Shown here: positions 19,979 through 22,761 of the stretch, piece by piece | Position numbering within the stretch: position 1 is the first letter of the stretch | Layout of the letters: each line of letters starts with the position of its first letter | Origin: a virus | DNA length: 22,761 nt | Direction: 5' to 3' (one strand) | Virus record (IMG/VR): IMGVR_UViG_3300035704_000384 | Location: 1-22,761 of that record | Program-made: the position numbers and the translations under genes | The notes under the pieces: generated by a model | What the model was told of the DNA's origin: nothing | Databases searched by the model: none | Seen by the model: only the letters and a program-made list of their open reading frames with translations

Positions 19979-20245
19979 GTGTCCGCCGCGATCGCGCTCT
20001 CCGTCGCAGACCATGTCCGCCGCACGATCGCGGACCAATGCGACATCGACGTCGACGATGTCACCGACGCCGGCGAGCTGACGGCCGACTTCGGCGCCGA
20101 CACGCTTGACGTCGTCGCGATCGCGGTGGCGCTCGAGCAACGGTTCGGGGTGCCGATCGATGACGCGACGGTCGAGGACTGGATCACGGTCGGCGACGTC
20201 GTCGCGACGCTCGCGCCGAACACGCAGGAGAAGGCCGTTGCGTGA
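19979..20245 (+). CDS. Acyl-carrier-protein-like protein with Thr at the prosthetic-group site
   Basis: This 88-residue acidic helical protein has the ACP plan: DVTDAGELTADFGADTLDVV (28-46), then AIAVALEQRFGVPIDDATVE and DWITVGDVVATL. In active ACPs the motif is GADSLD, whose Ser carries 4'-phosphopantetheine; here it is GADTLD, with Thr42 (codon ACG, one base from Ser TCG). Phosphopantetheinyl transferases need Ser, so the protein is probably not a normal carrier. It may be a decoy or scaffold that binds ACP partners. The start is GTG, 6 nt after the XRE stop; GGAGAAGG near its end serves the next gene. Confidence 0.82.
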   Translation: MSAAIALSVADHVRRTIADQCDIDVDDVTDAGELTADFGADTLDVVAIAVALEQRFGVPIDDATVEDWITVGDVVATLAPNTQEKAVA

Positions 20246-20435
20246 AATCCGCCCGCTGCCGCGCGCCGACTACCCGCTGGACCCGCCGATTCGCGCGCCG
20301 CGCGCGCTTGATGGCCGCGGCGTTCGCGCCCATGCCTTCATCGCGATGTTGTTGCTGATCGTGATCGCCTCCCTCGTGGCGATCGGCGGCTTTGCCGTCG
20401 GCGTGGCGGCCCGTGCCGGCTGGTGGCCACTATGA
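20238..20435 (+). CDS. Small membrane protein, 65 aa
   Basis: A TTG at 20238 starts MREIRPLPRADYPLDPPIRA. A membrane segment follows at about residues 33-55 (FIAMLLLIVIASLVAIGGFA), then AARAGWWPL. GGAGAAGG just upstream is a strong ribosome site and decides for TTG; no ATG precedes the membrane span in this frame except internal ones. It overlaps the ACP-like gene by 8 bp. The function is unknown. Confidence 0.6.
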   Translation: MREIRPLPRADYPLDPPIRAPRALDGRGVRAHAFIAMLLLIVIASLVAIGGFAVGVAARAGWWPL

Positions 20436-20686
20436 GCAACATCTTCGCGCGCAGCTGCCGGTCTTGCGGCTGCACCGACGCGTTCGCATGCCCGGGCGGC
20501 TGCTCGTGGGTCGACCAGGATCTGTGCAGCGCCTGCGACGATGACCCGGTCGAGGACCGCGCGGGCGGCGCGGCTTTCGAGGCCGAGGACGACTGCCCGG
20601 CGAACCCGCTCGGTATCCACCAGGTGCTGTGGACGGACGGCGCCAGCGGCTATTGCGTGCGCTGCAGGACGCCGGTCCATGCGTGA
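20432..20686 (+). CDS. Cysteine-rich zinc-ribbon-like protein, 84 aa
   Basis: The sequence RSCRSCGCTDAFACPGGCSW, then VDQDLCSAC, places cysteines as CxxCxC...CxxxC...CxxC. A second pair, CVRC, lies near the end, so one or two metal sites are likely. This pattern (C..CGCTD..AC.GGC.W...DLCS.C) is common in phage proteins of unknown role. The ATG at 20432 overlaps the preceding TGA as ATGA, preferred to one three codons upstream. Confidence 0.7.
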   Translation: MSNIFARSCRSCGCTDAFACPGGCSWVDQDLCSACDDDPVEDRAGGAAFEAEDDCPANPLGIHQVLWTDGASGYCVRCRTPVHA

Positions 20687-20909
20687 ATTTCTCTGGAACC
20701 TCGCGCTCAACTCGGACGGCCTGGTGGTCGGCTTCGGCGCCGGCATGATCATGGCCGGCGTCCTGGTGTCGGCGATCGCGTATGAAGCTGGGCGCCGTCG
20801 CGAGGCCTTTGAGCTCGCTCGGCTGATGGCGCGCAGCGGGCTCACCGACCCGGCCGTGCCGCAATGGCCGCCCGAGCTCGTCGATCATCTTAGCCAGCAC
20901 GTGCCGTGA
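20679..20909 (+). CDS. Small membrane protein, 76 aa
   Basis: The product begins MREFLWNLALNSDGLVVGFG, with a membrane segment at about residues 14-36 (GLVVGFGAGMIMAGVLVSAI), then a charged helix YEAGRRREAFELARLMARSG. No family is recognised. It overlaps the cysteine-rich gene by 8 bp and is followed by a GTGA junction. Confidence 0.58.
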   Translation: MREFLWNLALNSDGLVVGFGAGMIMAGVLVSAIAYEAGRRREAFELARLMARSGLTDPAVPQWPPELVDHLSQHVP

Positions 20910-21277
20910 GCGCCGCGCTCGACCATACGCGCCAATCCGGCGCGACCAGGACGGCACCGGCGCGCGGCCGCCCGCACGGCACCACCCGCTCTGCCTCGCG
21001 GCAGCACGTCGGCCGCTCCCGCCCGGCCCGCTTTCCTCCCCAATGGCCGGCCGAGATGCAGGCCGACGTGGCCGCGGCGTTCCTCGACTTCGCGACCACC
21101 GGTCAGCTCATGGCCGCGATGCTGCGCAACGAGGCGCCGCGACCGAGCGCCAGCCGCATCGTCGGCGGCCGACGCCGCCCCGTCTGGGCCTTCGAAGCGT
21201 TACGCGCCTACGTTGCGCGCCGTCATCAATTGACCCACGATGCCTCCGAGCAGGAGAGCATCGAGGGGCTATTATGA
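20906..21277 (+). CDS. Hypothetical DNA-binding protein, possible excisionase, 123 aa
   Basis: After a basic, disordered N-terminus rich in Arg and Ser, residues 44-106 read PPQWPAEMQADVAAAFLDFA, then TTGQLMAAMLRNEAPRPSAS and GGRRRPVWAFEALRAYVARR. The layout of helix, PRPS turn, GRR hairpin and final helix W..EALRAYV resembles winged-helix excisionase/AlpA proteins. Its gene overlaps the recombinase start (ATGA), the usual Xis-Int coupling. That role is inference; I am not sure of the family. The start is GTG in a GTGA overlap. Confidence 0.5.
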   Translation: MSAALDHTRQSGATRTAPARGRPHGTTRSASRQHVGRSRPARFPPQWPAEMQADVAAAFLDFATTGQLMAAMLRNEAPRPSASRIVGGRRRPVWAFEALRAYVARRHQLTHDASEQESIEGLL

Positions 21278-22761
21278 ATTCGAGGAATGGACGGACGCGC
21301 ACCGTGCTGCCCTTACCCGCATATACCAAGCGAAAGCCGCTTCAAGGCGGCCGCTGGGGTTACTATTTCGAGCCGCCGAGCTGGGCGCGCAACGTCGCCG
21401 GCGATGACGAGCGCGGCGCCTGCCCGGTCGTCGCCGAGGCGCTGGGCGAGGCCTACGATCCCGCCGTGCAGCGGGTCGAGCGCGTGCTGCTGCCGCAATT
21501 CCATTCGTGGCGCACCGGCGGCGTCTCCGACCTCACGCCCGAGAACGCGCGGGTCGGCACCCTGACGTGGCTGTTCGCCGAGTACCGCACCACGGACAAG
21601 TTCAAGAAGCTGTCGAGGGGCCAGCGCGGCCTGCACGAGGCCGGCTTTGCGCTCGTCGGCAAGCACACGCTCAAGGATGGCCGCGAGCTCGGCTCGGTCG
21701 GTCTCGCCGCGATCGACACCGGCGCGGTCGACCGCCTCTACGAGAAGCTGCTGCCGATGCGCGACGCCGAGGGCCTCCCGATCCAGGCGCCCGACGAGAA
21801 CGGCGCGCCGTTGGTCGACAAGCACGGCGAGCCGGTGATCCTCGAGCGGCGCACGACCATCAACCACGCGATGAAGTCGTGCCGGCGCGCCTGGAACGTC
21901 GTCTACCGGCTTCACCGCAGCATTGTGCCGGGCGCCAACCCGTTCGCCCGCATGGGCCTGGTCGGCGCCGGCGGCACCGTCACCGAGGCGACCTATGCGG
22001 AGCTTCTCGCGGCCGTCGCCGCCGCCGATCGGGCCGGTGTCCCGTCGCTCGCGGCCGCGTTCATGGTGACGTGGGAATGGCTGCAGCGCGAGGACCACAT
22101 CTTCACGGCCTTCCGGCTCGATCACTATCGCCCGAAGGATCGGCCCGACGACGTTAAGGTCGTTCACCCCAAGACCGGCGCCGAGGTCTGGATCCCGCTG
22201 TTCGACGTGCACGCGGGTGCTCGGATCGCGCTCTTTCCAGAGCTGATGGCGCGCATGGATGCACTCAAGCGCGATCGCGTCGGCGGCGGCCTGTTCTTCA
22301 TGCGCGACTGGGTCGACCGCGCCGCCAAGATCCCGGTGCCGTGGTCGACCGCGCGCGGCGGTCTCGATCTCGTGCGCGAGCGCACCAAGGGCCTGCTGCG
22401 CGCCGCGAGCATCCGCGAGGAGGTGAGCTTCACGTCGTTTCGTCACGGCGGGTTCACCGAGCTCGGCGACGCGGAGCTCACCGACGCGCAGATCCGCGCG
22501 CTCAGCCGCCAGAAGTCCTCGAAGATCGTGCAGGGCTACGTCAAGCGCACGCAGCGCCAGATCGTCGAGGGCACCAAGCGCCGCCGCGCCATCCGGCCGG
22601 CGCCGGCCGCCGCGGCATCGGAGGTGCACCAGCTCGCCTTCGCGTTCGGCGATCCGGCGGCCCGTCCGGCGCGCGTCGCGCCGGCGCCGGTCACGCGCGA
22701 GGTCGCCGACGCGGTGTGCGCCGACCTCGGCCGGACCCGGCGCCAGAAGGAGCCGAAATGA
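21274..22761 (+). CDS. Divergent tyrosine recombinase (integrase), 495 aa
   Basis: Residues 386-397 read FTSFRHGGFTEL, with Arg390 at the second catalytic Arg, and the C-terminal part has QIRALSRQKSSKIVQGYVKR, with Tyr422 as the likely nucleophile. EWLQREDHIFTAFRLDHYRP (about 266-285) is the probable first-Arg region. The usual HxLR and His/Trp are altered (SFRHG, RQKS), typical of a divergent integrase group I know from Bradyrhizobium. The N-terminal 200 residues are a large arm- and core-binding region. GAGGGG precedes the ATG, which overlaps the upstream stop. The gene ends with TGA at the last base of the window, so an attachment site may lie just outside. Confidence 0.85.
   Translation: MNSRNGRTRTVLPLPAYTKRKPLQGGRWGYYFEPPSWARNVAGDDERGACPVVAEALGEAYDPAVQRVERVLLPQFHSWRTGGVSDLTPENARVGTLTWLFAEYRTTDKFKKLSRGQRGLHEAGFALVGKHTLKDGRELGSVGLAAIDTGAVDRLYEKLLPMRDAEGLPIQAPDENGAPLVDKHGEPVILERRTTINHAMKSCRRAWNVVYRLHRSIVPGANPFARMGLVGAGGTVTEATYAELLAAVAAADRAGVPSLAAAFMVTWEWLQREDHIFTAFRLDHYRPKDRPDDVKVVHPKTGAEVWIPLFDVHAGARIALFPELMARMDALKRDRVGGGLFFMRDWVDRAAKIPVPWSTARGGLDLVRERTKGLLRAASIREEVSFTSFRHGGFTELGDAELTDAQIRALSRQKSSKIVQGYVKRTQRQIVEGTKRRRAIRPAPAAAASEVHQLAFAFGDPAARPARVAPAPVTREVADAVCADLGRTRRQKEPK

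Noticed and set aside
1-22761. CRISPR arrays, insertion sequences, rRNA genes
   Set aside because: No regularly spaced repeats of CRISPR length, no transposase with terminal inverted repeats, and no rRNA-like sequence were seen on either strand.

Overview
The window is the lysogeny, replication and early packaging part of a lambdoid-type temperate phage, carried as a prophage or prophage-derived island. The DNA is GC-rich (roughly two thirds by eye). A GcrA-type cysteine module, a DUF6148-like head-tail joining protein, DUF6362-like and DUF4326 proteins, and tandem GANTC (CcrM-type) sites all suggest an alphaproteobacterial host of the Bradyrhizobium/Rhodopseudomonas kind. No ribosomal or housekeeping genes are present, so the host genus is inference.

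Layout. The control region lies at about 17.3-18.7 kb. A leftward Cro/YdaS-like gene and a rightward CI-like repressor diverge from a set of three operators (17575-17636). A second operator pair (18424-18463) follows the repressor gene. It precedes a 76-nt tRNA-Gly(UCC)-like sequence and a strong terminator, which together look like a separate repressor-controlled non-coding RNA unit. Everything left of 17562 is on the minus strand, in a tightly coupled series with mostly ATGA or GTGA overlaps. In order of transcription it holds: two small proteins, a CII-like regulator, a GcrA C-terminal-domain protein, a DNA methyltransferase-like protein, DUF4326, a full DnaA, a winged-helix/DnaA-N replication protein, a MazG-like hydrolase, a ribbon-helix-helix protein, small unknowns, two HTH-type regulators (one a plausible late-gene regulator), a terminator at 8041-8074, more small unknowns, a tyrosine recombinase, and a Nu1-A-W-B packaging block. 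That block (terminase small and large subunits, gpW-like protein, portal) runs off the left edge.

The right arm (18736-22761, plus strand) is a second coupled operon. It holds small unknowns, an XRE regulator, an acyl-carrier-protein-like protein with Thr in place of the phosphopantetheine Ser, membrane and zinc-ribbon-like small proteins, a possible excisionase, and a second, divergent tyrosine recombinase that ends exactly at the window edge.

The most interesting theme is a possible link between phage replication and the host methylation cycle. The replication gene carries four GANTC sites at a strict 6-bp period, about 20 bp from 12-bp iterons. A second cluster of three GANTC sites at the same period lies upstream of dnaA. 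The same operon encodes a GcrA-like zinc module and a methyltransferase-like protein. The second highlight is the degenerate tRNA-Gly-like RNA under its own operator. Functions are read from sequence patterns only; no database search was run.
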